NCBI RefSeq assembly: GCF_037975245.1
Contig: NC_092562.1
Coordinates: 25,169,054-25,233,053, forward strand
Source of the DNA: Apostichopus japonicus
Lineage: Eukaryota > Echinodermata > Holothuroidea > Aspidochirotida > Stichopodidae
Reading direction: 5' to 3'
Length of the DNA: 64,000 bases
Below the pieces are notes generated by a model, which was not told where the DNA came from, did not search any database, and saw only the letters and a list, made by a program, of their open reading frames with translations. Shown here piece after piece: positions 14,316 through 41,222 of the stretch. The position numbers were made by a program, and so were the translations under genes. Positions within the stretch are counted from its first letter, which is position 1; each line of letters starts with the position of its first letter.

Positions 14316-14814
14316 AAGAATAGTCCAGGTCAAAATTTCATATGTTAAAGAGGAACATAATCTAAGCATTCTGGTGAAATTTGCATTCAATTCCTAAGTA
14401 CCGTTTTTGAGATATTGACAGTTGAAGTTGCCACCTTTCGTACCAAAAGGGACTTCGAGCAAACAGGCGTGACGTCGTTGTTGCCTTTGATAAATTTAAT
14501 GTTTGTTTTCCTTTAAAATTTACGTCTAATTTTAAACTCCACAATTGGATGCATCCATAATGTGAATGTACCATAGGTATTGGTATTTTTATAAACTTCA
14601 CATCCCCTTTAGACTAACTAGTAACCTAGCCAATCCAAGGTCAAATCAATTGACTGAAAAATAGAGAAAAAACAAAACATTATTTGTCAGTGTGCAACTA
14701 TGACATCACAACTGTTTGCTTCAAGTTCACTTTTGGTAGAATATCAGATAACTTCAACTGTCAATATCTTAAAAACTGTATATAGGAATTGAAATTTTGG
14801 CCTGGACTATTCTT
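14316..14814. mobile_element. TTAA-target MITE with long imperfect inverted repeats, 499 bp
   Basis: The left end AAGAATAGTCCAGGTCAAAA mirrors the right end, which complements to AAGAATAGTCCAGGCCAAAA. Diverged inverted similarity continues inward past the shared word GATATTGACAGTTGAAGTT. The element is bounded by TTAA at 14312-14315 and 14815-14818. A TTAA duplication is the signature of piggyBac and Kolobok superfamilies; I cannot tell which from ends alone. No transposase is present. Confidence 0.85.
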
Positions 14815-14818
14815 TTAA

Positions 14819-17800
14819 CTAATACTATAATTTCCACAGTGACATATGGTAGGTGTCCTGTTGACTGTTAAGTTGTTCATTGCAATAACAATTAAAGTCA
14901 CAATACCCGTTTGCTGATAAATTTCGGAAAACAAACTTCCGAAGCAGATTCAATGTTTCCTTTTTCTAAATGAACTCTGACCAAGTGGGTTTAATAGTCA
15001 CATTCGAAAGAAATTCATTTCTGTTGCCCTTATGGCGCGAACGATTTACTATCCACAAAAGTGAAAGCATGCCCTACAGTAGGCCTAACGGTCTTTAACA
15101 AAACAGAGAGATTTGATTGGCGCATGGTCTGTTGGGCGGGACTTGCAAAATTTGATCAAAGTTTGAAGATTCTACGGCCTCGTTTAACAAATCTGGCGAA
15201 ATTGTATTCAGCTCGAAATGTTTAACGGCAGATAACTCAATAAAAATAATGGATATTAATATGAAAATTGCATAGAACGGTGTCATTTTCACTGAGCTTT
15301 TAAAGGGGTAGTAAGCTGGAGTGATTAAAGTTAAAATTTGGCAAAAACACATTGAGACTTTAAGTTGCAAGTAATGAATACTGTACATGCAGAACCAGAG
15401 ACTGTCCAGCATGTAGTCTGGCAGATCGGGCACATAAACACACATTTGATTTTGAATTTTTTGTCTTCTTCCTCATTCTTGCATGACAATGTTTCTACTT
15501 CAATTATGGCCCAAGGAGTCCTAGAACACTTCCTTTTAACAAATGTTGTGTATTTATTTCCTCTTCTATGTACCTAAATATTATGGAATAAAAAAATGAA
15601 TGCAATGAAACAGTCCTGAGCAGGTAACTTATAACTAGACTGAAGTCTTGAGTAACTGTACTTACCAGTCATACAATTTACAGTGCACAGATCCTAATTT
15701 ACACAGGACTGCAGTGCCTCACATACTGTACATGATAACAGGGAGATCTATACTCTAAGGGAGGCACCTGCACTCTTTGATTAGGTAGTTCAAGTTGCTT
15801 CAATGTCAAACCCACACAACCCCTGCCAGGGCTTAAAGAGCACTTCCTTATATGGTATCTGGTACAGTGTACTGTAGGGCAATCAATTTTAATGGTCGTC
15901 CAGCAACTGAGACAAACAAAAAATCGACTAAAATCCAGTGAAGGACTTTAGTTGCTAATTGCCAATCAAATTCAGATTGCATTATAACTACAGCATACAT
16001 AACCCACAAATTGGTGTGGCCAGCTCTCACTTTGGAGATACTGAAATAAACAACAAATAATGGTACTGAAAACCCTATGTACGATGATCAACTCGATACT
16101 GGACCTAACCTTAGTTGGTGTTTCTATTGTACTCACCAAACCTACATGTACTGTACATGTATCTCTCCTATGTACAGTATAGTCTACATATTGGTCACAC
16201 TTTTGTAACATTACATTTTTTCGCACCAGAAAGTAAGATCTGGTTGTCCGACAGACAGACAACCGAAAAATTCATTTAGAATTTGTACATAATACAGTGT
16301 GGTATACGTACAGTACAACGGACTACACTACGGTACCTACAGTGTTGAATTGGATATACTGAAGATGGACAGGTACAAAATACTTGCAGTGAAATACCGT
16401 ACAGTACAATACACTATGTAAAGACATATATACATATGGTAGAGTACAGTACCCTATGTAAAGAACAATATGTTACAGTTCAGTGTTGTTGAGTGTGCTT
16501 AGGTACTGTACAACACAAAAAAAAAAAAAAAAAACTTGCAAGACTCTTAGCCATTAAATAATTGTACAGTAGTCTTTCAGCTGGGCCTAATGAATGGCAA
16601 ATTCATCATATTCCAACAAATTGTACCTTGAGCAGTTCATTTATAACATCATTCATAATTAGCCTATTTCAGTTTCATATGCAATAATGGGAACCACTTG
16701 AAAACTCATCATGAATTGAAAAGGAGATGTTTTCTCCACTTGAAGTGCAGACACGTTTGTATGAATGTATGTATGTTTTAACTACATGTTTTATTCAACA
16801 GAATGGAGCAAATTTAATACTTTATCATCATTTTTATAGTACATGAAAGTATCTAAAGGCTAAATTACAAGGACAATCAACAAAGTGCAAACACGTTTCT
16901 TGTATTTCCCAAAGTGTGTTCTGACATAAGGTCCTTCTGTATATCGACTAATAGCACTGTACATGGGAAATTTACTGCAATGCTACATCCCACTGTCAAT
17001 AAACCTTCATGACCATGTTATTATTATTATTATGGACAGCCCAACTTCACCAGTTCAAGTATATATGTACTTTATACTGTAGTTCTTAGGAGAAAATTGG
17101 CCTAACAAATTTAGAAGCATAGATGATATTTGCATATTTGATCAGATGACGGTACTTCTATGAAACAACATGGGGATATACTTCATTCTGTATATTTCTT
17201 CCGTGGTTCTGGGATTTTCTGTCAAAGTTGGAGTACATCTTCTTGACACCTGCAATAATATCTAGAAGCAACACACAGGTTTATTTACTGGGTCTTACTT
17301 ACTATTTATTGTATGTCCGATTTCTGGTTTTGTGGGGGAATTATGTTAATAAATAAAGTAAAATGACATGCTGCATTGTTATGAAAGCAGGATTCTACGT
17401 CCGGGAGTTTATGTTTTAACCAGGGACGCAAAATCTTCAAATTGCTTGTGTTCGTCCGGGGCGGACGCAACTCTGTTTTTGGAGAAACAAACCCCAAGTA
17501 CACACACTCACAACAAGGCCTATGCAAACATATATAACAAACACATTTTCGATGAACATCTTCCTTTCTTTCTTTTCAGAAAACCACAACTTCTTCTCAA
17601 AACAATCAAAATTTCTTCCAATCCTACAGATTGAATTTGTTTGACAACAAATAAATCATAACAATTAACCGCAAGGTACAGAGTTAACATTTAATTACAG
17701 ACATTTTCATGCTAAAAGTAGTCAATCATACTTTTCCAAATTTCCTGCGATATGATTGGCTAATAGTCCCATACCGATTGTCTGAAACATTCTTGCATCT

Positions 17801-20169
17801 ATAGTGCCCAATGAACACAAAGTATGTTGATTAACAACAAATACTTGTTTCCCCTGTGTAGAGATAGTGAAGTTATAGTGCTATAGGCTATCATAGTGTT
17901 CACTCAATATATCATAACATTAGGCCTTGCTGACACACATTTCAACAATAAGCTATCGTGGTACGAAGTTGTAGTTGAATTGTTTCAAGTCATATCACAT
18001 AATATTTGTATCATTGCTTTGATCGCAAAATATTATGAGTTGAGACAAGTTATGGATTGTATGGTAAGCTAACATCTCTGATCCTGAAAAGGATTTTTCA
18101 TCGCACACTGTATATTTGTTCTCTCCGTATTGAGAGTTGCTGAAGTAAAATGTACAGTCATTTCTCCTCGTTGCAAAATTTTTTGCAGTCCCTTTTGACC
18201 ACATGTTTCAGTTATTTATTTTCATTATTTTTTTAACTTTCATACATCATCAAAAGTAGCCGCTGAAGCTGGAGTTTCTTATCCACACTGCGTAAAGAGC
18301 TTCAGTTGCGCACAATTTTTTTGTATGGGGTCATTATAACTAAGTATATATTGTGTGTTCTTGAAGAGGTATTTTAAAGTGCATGTTTTCATGGAGGACT
18401 GCAGAGACCCAAGTTTTCTGAGCAAAGACGTTAAGCAGAGATGTTAAGCAAAGACGTTTAAGCCTGCAGATATATTTTTAGAGTTTGAAGTTTATTGCAA
18501 AAACACCATGGATACAAACTGTCTCCAATATTTGGAAAATATTTCAACAAGGTTAAACATATTCACAACATTTAAATAAAACTCAACAGTCTTGTGGAAT
18601 ATTTTTCCATGCTAAAAGGATATGTACCATATATGATACATTTATACCAAAATTACCTAAATATGTTGTACTAGTTACTACACTCTGGGGCTCGACTTGA
18701 CTTGAGCTTAGAGAATAGCAAACAGCATCCAAAGTCAATGGATGTATACTAAGTCCGACACTACAGTTAGCTTATCGACGAATGTGTCAATTTAGGGGTA
18801 TGAAAGGACTTGACACAGCAGACAGTTTGTGGTCAAATTCTGTTCAATTGTACTTTGCGTAGGCACAGAACAATAAATATTTTGAGTTCATTACACATAT
18901 GAAAAATGCATAAAGTTCATCGTTAATGAATTCCTTAAATGTGTCAATTATGAGCCCAACATGCTACTAGTCATTAGAAACACTACAACTGAGATATAAA
19001 TTATGCCAGTTAGGAATTTCACTACTTCCAAGGAATATGCCTAGGCCTAAGTTTAAACTTGCAAACAGTAACTAAGACCTTTTGCAAAACTTGGTTGTGG
19101 TATTTCCTGCATTTTGTTCACTATTGCATTCATTCTTTGGTTAATCTAGTAATACTGAATAGAATAGTTTAAAAGACCTAAGAATTAGACCCTAGCCTAG
19201 TATAGGATAAGGGGGTAACTTAAGGCCCTGTGCTAGGGCAAAGACATCACTCATTTGGTCTAACTCAAACTTAGGCAAGCTTAGCTCCTAGAATATGCCT
19301 AACTCATAGCTACGAACTATGGCTAGTATTACTGAATAGGGCGGCTGTCAACCGCATACCTATACATTAGGCTTGCATTAGATTAACTGCAGTCCAAAGT
19401 TAGCCTAGGCATAGCCTACGGCCTACCAAAAAAAGTACGAATAAGTTTTGAGTACGAGACTGACATCGATCTTACGAACGTTAGGTTAGGCCTCTGCTAG
19501 GCCATAGGCCTAGTTTAATTCTTCCCATCGTCGGCGAAATAGCCTAGTCTGACACATAACTTAACGAAATACTTACCAACTACCAGTTTCCAGTCGTAAC
19601 AACCGTTTTAATTATCCTATCTCGTTCAGCATTCAGTGACTTACAAATCACAGGCTAGGTTATATTTGTAACTATCGACTTTGTCCGCAAATGATAAACA
19701 ATATCGTTTACGTAGCTATTAGATAACAAACTGGTGATTACACTATAACTTGCAGCACGTATGTTCTATATAATGATAGCAATATAGTTGTGTACACGTA
19801 TAGGATAGGTCTAATCCTTGACACACGAGTCTTTGTAAAAGTCTGTCTATCATACTATGCAACACTGTACATGATTCCCGGAAATGGTAGCCCTGAAGAC
19901 TTGCGTCAATAATACCAACGTAAATACCATTTTGATGGCGGTCTTTCTTTTTTAGCAATTACATCTTGTCATTAAGAGTTGCCTGTTATCGGAACTGAAA
20001 CAATTATGCGCAAAGAATAAAGAATCCAATTAATTTGTCTCATATATATTTCGATATTTCCGTAGCTAGATGGCATTTGACTTCCCTGTACCGTGCATGA
20101 CAAATCTCCAGAGTGCCCCCTTTTCACAGAAACTAGAAGAGGCCGAGTCCCTCTTGGTGATAAAGGGTG
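14819..20169. other. intergenic, no gene recognised
   Basis: No supportable gene. It contains a poly-A run near 16517-16534 and small AAGACGTTAAGCA repeats near 18425-18462. ACTGTAC-type words remain frequent up to about 17 kb and then thin out. Confidence 0.4.
19030..19560. repeat. TAGGCCTA-rich low-complexity stretch
   Basis: The words AGGCCTA, TAGCCTA and TAGGCCT recur irregularly on both strands, for example near 19040, 19400 and 19485-19515. They form no fixed-period array. Confidence 0.5.
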
Positions 20170-20177
20170 GCATCTGG

Positions 20178-21289
20178 CAGTGGCGGCGGAACCGGGGGGG
20201 GGGGGCTTGGGTGGGCTCAGCCCCCAATAAAAAAGTTGAGGGGGCAAATGCATGATAAGCCCCCCCCCCCCCAATATTTACCAAGGCTCCGAAACGTGCA
20301 TCTGCCCATTTTTCAATGCATACTTGTCGATCTGTCCGATGCACACGTATACTCTATAGGTGTAATAATTTTAGTAATTGCTGGGGGACCCTCGGCCCGT
20401 CCCCTGGCTATAGACCACATTGTCACCCCAACCGCGTCTTCACGCGGTTGGGAAGCAGTGAAAAGTGGAAGCAGTGAGTGTGAGTACCGGTAAGCGTAAC
20501 ACAACTTCGTCTTAGGCCAATGACTTGCCTCATTTCAGCCAGTTCTCCAACATCCCCTTACTTAGTGGCGGAGCGTCCATATACAGTCAGGTGGCGGATG
20601 CCCCCCCCCCCCCTGACGGACTCAAATGGACTGCTGGCGCCCTTTTCAGCTTTTCGCTACTTTTTACTTATTCGCGATTTTTGACTATTTTATTGCGCTC
20701 TCATATACCTATTGACATTTGTCATATTCTGTTGGTTTAATTCTCCGACAAAATGGCGACGACACCAGCTATTTATTCTCCGTTTATCTGCAAATTAGCA
20801 AGGCCCGGAAAGGGTCATTTCCTGCAATCTAGGAAGTATCTTTACTCAAAAATTTTCTGTACGCTCCGCGCCAACCTGTGGTGGCGCTCCGCTTAGATAG
20901 TGTCGAAAGCGCCCCTACAGACCATTCTTGCCCTCCCTGACCAATATTCTAGCTCCGCCACTGCCCTTACTACACTCAAAAACATCTTTGCGAGTACACT
21001 ACGAGTAATAGCTACTCTCTTAAAAAACCATCGAATATACAAATTACAATGTTTTTACAGACTTTTACGTGCAATCTGAGAAATTGCAGGCTTGAGACCC
21101 ATATTTTAGGGCTGGGTATTCGCAGCATAAAACACTCGGAAAGTGCCGTTTCCGGCCATCTGGGGGTTTGAAAAAACCCAAAATTTTCTTGTACGCTCCG
21201 CGCCAACCGATGGTGGCGCTCCGCTTAGATAGTCTCTACACATTAGCCCCCCCCCCACCCCCAATAATTTTTCCGTTCCGCCGCGCCTG
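20178..21289. mobile_element. hAT-type MITE containing a second MITE (outer element)
   Basis: The left end CAGTGGCGGCGGAAC and right end GTTCCGCCGCGCCTG form terminal inverted repeats. The flanks carry an exact 8-bp duplication GCATCTGG at 20170-20177 and 21290-21297. Long G and C homopolymers lie just inside both ends. Another complete MITE (20563-20963) lies within it, so the original element was about 700 bp. The right part shares the word GGCGCTCCGCTTAGATAGT with the inner element and with elements near 26.5 and 33.3 kb. Confidence 0.9.
20563..20963. mobile_element. hAT-type MITE nested in the outer element, 401 bp
   Basis: The ends are TAGTGGCGGAGC and GCTCCGCCACTG, with an exact 8-bp duplication CCCTTACT at 20555-20562 and 20964-20971. 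It belongs to the same family, in opposite orientation, as the copy at 26399-26761. Both contain the TCCAT..ACAGTCAG start and the GGCGCTCCGCTTAGATAGT core. It is non-autonomous. Confidence 0.92.
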
Positions 21290-21297
21290 GCATCTGG

Positions 21298-22266
21298 TCA
21301 ATTTTTCTATAATGAAAAAAGTGTTCTTTTGTTATTTCAAAATAATTACATTTTTTTGACAAATTAAACAAATATGATCAAAAAGTTTAAAAGGTTTCGT
21401 TGGAAAACATTCAATTACTACAATTTATGACGCAGAATGAACTGAGGATCCAGTTTTGAGATGGTTCTGTGGTTTGCCGTAACTCAATTTAATGTGGCAG
21501 TAGTTCTGGGCTAATCATGACGCATACAATTAATTTGATAGTCAGTTATATTCGAATTAATATACAGACATAGGTTGGAGTAAATTTCACATGCACGTTT
21601 GTCCACTGCGGCTAACCAAATACCAGTGAAAGGTTCCGAGCGAGAGTATCAGTGAAAAACCATGGAGCACGCCGAGAACGAGTACTGAAAAAAATACTAG
21701 TTGAGTACGGGAGCGATTGCAGAGAACTGCATCAAGTGTGACTTTGAATATATCAGAATTAGACAAATCATATTCATTGGTGTACATCACACGTCCTCAA
21801 CCTCACAAACTCCACACAAACTTAAAGAGCATGTTTTTAGCATAACCATACGTTTAGATCTATATGGACCTACTTCATAGCCTGAGCGTTTATTCACAAA
21901 GGTTCATGTCCCTACCTAAATCAGTCGAGGGAGGGAGGGATTTTGAATCCCCCCACCCCGGACCTACCTATCCGTAAAATCATCCTGTGCACATCACCGA
22001 TGTTAGCTATGCAGGGACTTCGGTTGGCTTGAACTGTTGTGAGGGCCGTTGGGAAGTGAATATACGCCTACTGTCACTAACTTGCAGTTCCACTATACCA
22101 ACACCTTTTACATTGGTGTACATGTGCTTAGACAAGCATGCAATTAATTTTGAAGACGCTTGAATACAAAGCTGTGCATGCTATACAATATCATCATTTC
22201 TAGAATATAAGCCTGACTCCGCAAATCGCTACCGGTACTATATTATTTGATATTAATTACATGGGT
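21298..22266. other. left edge of the tandem array (diverged copy of the gene-upstream spacer)
   Basis: From about 21310 the sequence matches 39250-40085 and 59060-59940 in order. Shared landmarks include TTTATGACGCAG followed by GAGGATCCA, GATTCTGTGGTTTGCC-like text, CCATGTCCCTGCCTAC-like text near 21910, and ATTATTTGATATTAATTACATGG at the right end. It is more diverged than the other two copies are from each other. No gene is seen in it. Confidence 0.7.
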
Positions 22267-22270
22267 CAAG

Positions 22271-22440
22271 CAGTGGCGGAGCGTCCATACAGTCAGGGGG
22301 GGGGGGGCGGATATTTTGCACCAGATCAGAGGCGTCAGTTTTGGGGGCGGGGGGGGGCATTAATGGATTAACACGGATGAAACTGTGTAGCGCACACCGC
22401 GAGCGCATTGACGTAAAGCGGAGGGGCCAGGGGTGGACTC
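22271..22440. mobile_element. hAT-type MITE fragment, left end only
   Basis: It begins CAGTGGCGGAGCGTCCATAC, the same end as the 20563 and 26399 elements, and continues into G-rich sequence. No matching right terminus was found; a different palindromic element begins directly after it. Confidence 0.7.
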
Positions 22441-22444
22441 GCAT

Positions 22445-22805
22445 CTACGGAAGCGTAGAAGGTACATTGCATTGACGAGTTACCAACTTGACAAAACGAC
22501 AATTTTCTGCAAATTGACGAGTTGTCGAGATGGTAACGTGACAAAATTCAGAAAATTGACGTTTTGACGAGATAACGGATCTCGTCAATGCAGCAATTTT
22601 CTGCAAATTGACGAGTTGCACACTTACTACCATCTCGACAAAACGACAAAATTCAGAAAATTGACGTTTTGACGAGATCCGGTATCTCGTCAAAACGTCA
22701 ATTTTCTGAATTTTGTCACGTTACCATCTCGTCAAATCGTCAACTTGCAGATAATTGTCGTTTTGTCAAGTTGGTAACGCGTCAATGCAATGTCCCTTCT
22801 ACGCT
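22445..22805. repeat. fold-back element with nested palindromes, about 360 bp
   Basis: The outer arms begin TACGGAAGCGTAGAAGG and its complement ends the element. Inverted similarity of about 130 bp per arm follows, built from repeated words such as AATTGACGTTTTGACGAGAT and GACAAAATTCAGAAAA. The centre holds another, perfect hairpin and extra copies of the same words. No transposase is present and no convincing target duplication was found. Confidence 0.88.
22645..22717. repeat. perfect 34-bp inverted repeat with 5-nt loop
   Basis: The arms at 22645-22678 and 22684-22717 are exact reverse complements around the loop CCGGT. They could extrude as a cruciform or form a long hairpin RNA if transcribed. 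Confidence 0.93.
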
Positions 22806-24174
22806 TCCGTACACATCTGAGAATGTCAGTCATGAATATATTTAAACAAAAATCGCATCTGACATTTCTTTGATTATACTTAAATTAAGAAAGACTAAGC
22901 TTTTTAACATCCGGGTGTTAGTTAGGGCCGTTACCACGAGTAATAACATTGAAACTTTAACCCAAAACAGAGTATTCTTAAATCTTGCACACATGAATAA
23001 AATCATCTTAACTGTTATATAGATGTCTAAAACAATTTGAAAGACAGTATTGATTATCTGGGTACGTTCACTTTATCTGAAACATGAACATGGGTAGAAT
23101 CTCTAGGGATGAGGGCGGGGGGGGGGCAGTCGATATTAATTAGTTCATTGCTCCAAAGAGCCGATCACAAGTGCAGTCGAGAAATCTCAAATTAAACAAC
23201 GCCTAAACATGAACACCAGTGGCTAAATCTTATTGTTATGGAAAGATTAAATGTATAGGCCATAAGCAAAACGAGTGTTTACCTATTTCTTTATATTTGA
23301 GCAGAATAAATAAAATATACTACATAAATATTAAATGACATCGTACACCTATGTAGATTCTTTCGAGTCTGTTTTGTAAATTCCGAAATGAGAACTAGAA
23401 CTGCATTTGCCTGCAAATACGCTGTATTGTAGTGTGCGTGGAGTGCTTGCAGTATTAGGAAGAAATTTTCGGTTGTTCATGGTGTTATTTTTTGAGCGGA
23501 CAACACACCCCGGAGTATAGGCATGTATATAGGTACCTAGAAAGAGAGGGCGATTGTGAGCACCGTGACAGGCTCATAATAAGTTCGCTATGTAGCTAGC
23601 CTCTGAAACTGCAAATGTACAGAGACTATATGACTAGTTTCAACAGTCAGTAATGTAGGTATCCTTCACTTGGCCAGTAATGCCGATATTGTAGCGCGCA
23701 CGCGCACTATACAATAACTATACCATCCTACATCGGGAAATTGCCGCTGTTCTTTAATGATGAATGTCTCCCTCTATTTTTAACACTCCGCAAAACACAC
23801 GGAATGTAACAGAGGAGTGGGAACAGTAGTCATATACACGCAGAGTAGTACAGTAATTTCGGGAATAGGAACTTCATCGGTACTCTTTTTCGCCTAGTTC
23901 CCAGAAAAATGTAGTACGGTCTTAGCTACAGTGCGTAACGATTTTTCAACAACCTAGCGCATGATCGCCTTTCATATTTACCATATGAGATCACCTGTCA
24001 CGTACCAAGCATACACCATGATATGTCTATCCGTTCTGAAAGTAGCAGAAACGAAAGTGTCTTCATTTATGTCGCGATGCTTCTGCGAATATGGAACTTC
24101 ATTATGTTAAGTTGCCTACCTTTCGCCGCAACTGTGTGTGACCTACAATACTTACAATACTACAATACTACTTG
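22806..24174. other. gene 1 upstream region, no other gene recognised
   Basis: AT-rich sequence between the fold-back element and the promoter. A G run lies near 23118. Only the last part (about 24100 onward) resembles the upstream regions of genes 2 and 3, sharing CATTATGTTAAG and then the TATA segment. Confidence 0.45.
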
Positions 24175-24182
24175 TATATAAG
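24175..24182 (+). promoter_or_regulatory. TATA box of gene 1
   Basis: TATATAAG lies 80 bp before the start codon. The context (ACTTGTATATAAG, then GTGGTGAGCGTCTA and ATATTCCGATA) is conserved at the promoters of genes 2 and 3. No ATG lies between this box and the start codon. Confidence 0.7.
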
Positions 24183-24254
24183 CTTGGATTGGGTGGTGAG
24201 CGTCTAAGATATATTCCGATATTATTGTAGATTGCTGTACCGGAAAGAAATATA

Positions 24255-38848
<14,594 letters not shown>

Positions 38849-38959
38849 ATTTTACTCTGAACAAGAAATAATCATGTACATTTTCCAAAGAGATCTTTGA
38901 ATTTACTAAAGTTTTCAAATTTTACCTACTTAATACTCAGATCAAAGGTCACATTCTAT

Positions 38960-39320
38960 AACAAAAAAAACGCAACGTACTATTATTGGGGTATCTGAGG
39001 TGGCTAGACCCTCTAAATCTGAGTACTTGGGACTATACATCGATGACAGTTTGACTATTATTGCCATGTCTCACAGCTATTATCCAATGTATATTGTATT
39101 GAATCTCGTTTGACTTATGGTGCTTTCATTAACCAAAATGTAAAAGAGAATTATTTTCAATACTAATATTGTACCACATGTGATCTATACTGTACCTGTC
39201 TGGTCCGGAAGAATAACCGAAGTTTCTTTAAAAAAAAAACATCAGCTATATCTAAAATATGTGGGAAATGTACGCTTTTGGTTGTTTAAAAAATTGTTAC
39301 ATTTGTTGACAAATTCAAAA
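38960..39320 (+). pseudogene. LINE reverse transcriptase C-terminal remnant
   Basis: In one frame, PSKSEYLGLYIDDSLT matches the conserved KYLGVYIDD-LTW region after the RT palm of Jockey/CR1-like LINEs. Further degenerate similarity (IYTVPVWSG, then KKKHQLYLKYVGN) follows after stops. It is short and broken. The same text is at about 58750-59115. Confidence 0.5.
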
Positions 39321-39519
39321 AATATGATCGAAATGTTCAAAGGTTTTGTTGTAAAACATCCAAACACTGCAATTTATGACGCAGGATGCACAGAGGATCC
39401 ATTTTGCCGCGACGTTTGGAGATGATTCTGTGGTTTGCCTAAATTCAATTATGTAATGAAAGCAACTCTCTGCCAATCAGGATGTATTTCTTCGTCTGCA
39501 TCAAATTAATTTGATGAAC

Positions 39520-39520
<1 letters not shown>

Positions 39521-39555
<35 letters not shown>

Positions 39556-39632
39556 TAAATAGATATATATATATATCTATATATAGATATAGATATATAT
39601 ATATATATATAGATATAGATATATATATATAT
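39521..39632. repeat. (TA)n microsatellite with GATA interruptions
   Basis: TA dinucleotides with several AGATAT interruptions. It is shorter than the matching tract at 59311-59462. Confidence 0.95.
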
Positions 39633-40368
39633 TCATTATATACAGACATAGATTTTAATTAACTCACACCATAATCCAGTGCGGTCACTTTACCAATCTA
39701 GGATGCAGACCTACTTTATAGTCTGAGCTTCTATCCATAATGGTCCATGTCCCTGCCTACATCAGTCGGTATTTATGAACCCCCCTCCCCTACCATTTTG
39801 AAATCCTGTGGACGCCACTGAAATTAGCTATTTTACTGCTGGAATAAGTATAACGCTTGGATAAGTACCTGCGGTAAATCTATTGAGATGTGAACATTCA
39901 TAATATCATGGAGCCATTCCACTCAGTTTATTGATATACCAACACCTTTTACATCGATTAGGTTCACTTCTTCGCATATGCAAAGATAATTGAATACAAA
40001 AATGCATGCTATACAAATTTATCCTTCCTAGAACAAGACTCCTTTAGTTGCTACAATATTATTTGATATTAATTACATGGATCATTTGATTATAGAGCAA
40101 CATGTTGAGTACTTGTACTCATACTAGTACCTTGGCAAAATGTCCCGAGTACCAGGATGAGTACAAGGCCCTGAGTACAATTACAAAGCCGTATAAGTAC
40201 GAGAGCATAAAGTTAACTTTCCTGAACTAAAAAACACCTAGACTCCAGTACGATTACTGATTAGAGTACCACAATTCTGCTCTCTTCGGTATAGGGTTTT
40301 TTAAATCATCATCATCATATATGCTTAAAACGCTACCTGTCTACGTTACATTGCACCTATCCTACTTG

Positions 40369-41222
40369 TCAACGTCTTAATTGGTGTTTACCAAGTATTG
40401 CGTTCTCGTATTTCATCTTCAACCGATGGTCCTGTGCCTTACTACATCTTTCAAACACGTCATATTCATGACGTGTTCGATCACGATACTTCCTTCTCTC
40501 TTGAAGTTTGGGGTCGGTCAAAAAAGAAGGCAGACAAGTGCTCAACTTTCTCCATAAACCTTTTTTGTTCAATTTATTTCTTATCATAAAAGCTAGAGTG
40601 AACAATAGCCCATGAAGATGGACATAAGTCAAGAGCTAATATAGGCTGCGAGGCACTACAAGAGAAATCCATAAAATTGTTCGGCCTTCTCTCTCGCTGA
40701 GGTGTAGACTTGGTGCTGAACCTCCAACACATGTATGTCAGCATGATTGTACTCCTTTCCAGCTGCTGTGAATTTATCCTTGTTTACCCTGGTGTTGTTC
40801 GTGTTTAGGTTCCTGAATAAGCGGCGTTTCCTGGTTCCTGTTTGTATGCAGTGGTCGTCAAACCATACCTTGTCACCAATCTTCTTGGATACAAGCTACC
40901 CTGTTATCTAAATCTCCGTAGCATCACTGATGATGGTGGTGGCGTTGAAGTGCAGGCTTCCTCTCGGTCAGTAGATCGAACGACAAGAGACCAGTCTGCA
41001 TATGCAAGGAAGCCTCTCGTTCCCCAGCAATCAGCCTTTCCATACTGCCAAACTTTGCGCTTACATGGTTTGTCTCTTTAGAGTGGCACATTCAGCTTTA
41101 CAAAGACGGGGTTGTGGTCCGACGGTCCAAGTCTTGCGTATATACTACAAGTAGCATCTAGATCAGTCATGACCAAGTCAAGAATCTGGTCTTCTCTGGT
41201 AGGTTCTTTGACACTCTGTTAG
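40369..41222 (-). pseudogene. LINE endonuclease-region remnant
   Basis: At 41081-41222 the minus strand reads EDQILDLVMTDLDATC, then ARLGPSDHNPVFVKL. This is the C-terminal end of an apurinic-type LINE endonuclease, with the catalytic SDHN motif. A stop follows at 41078-41080. More degenerate coding-like sequence continues to about 40369 (KLQERRKYRDRTRHEY). Several stops make it dead. It is repeated at 60207-61072. Confidence 0.7.

Noticed and set aside
22645..22717. Perfect hairpin as a microRNA precursor
   Set aside because: The arms belong to a larger fold-back repeat; perfect pairing and the repetitive context fit a transposon end better than a microRNA.
40842..41081. 79-codon plus-strand frame identical in both spacers
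   Set aside because: It lies antisense to a LINE endonuclease remnant, and non-coding bases around it are equally conserved.
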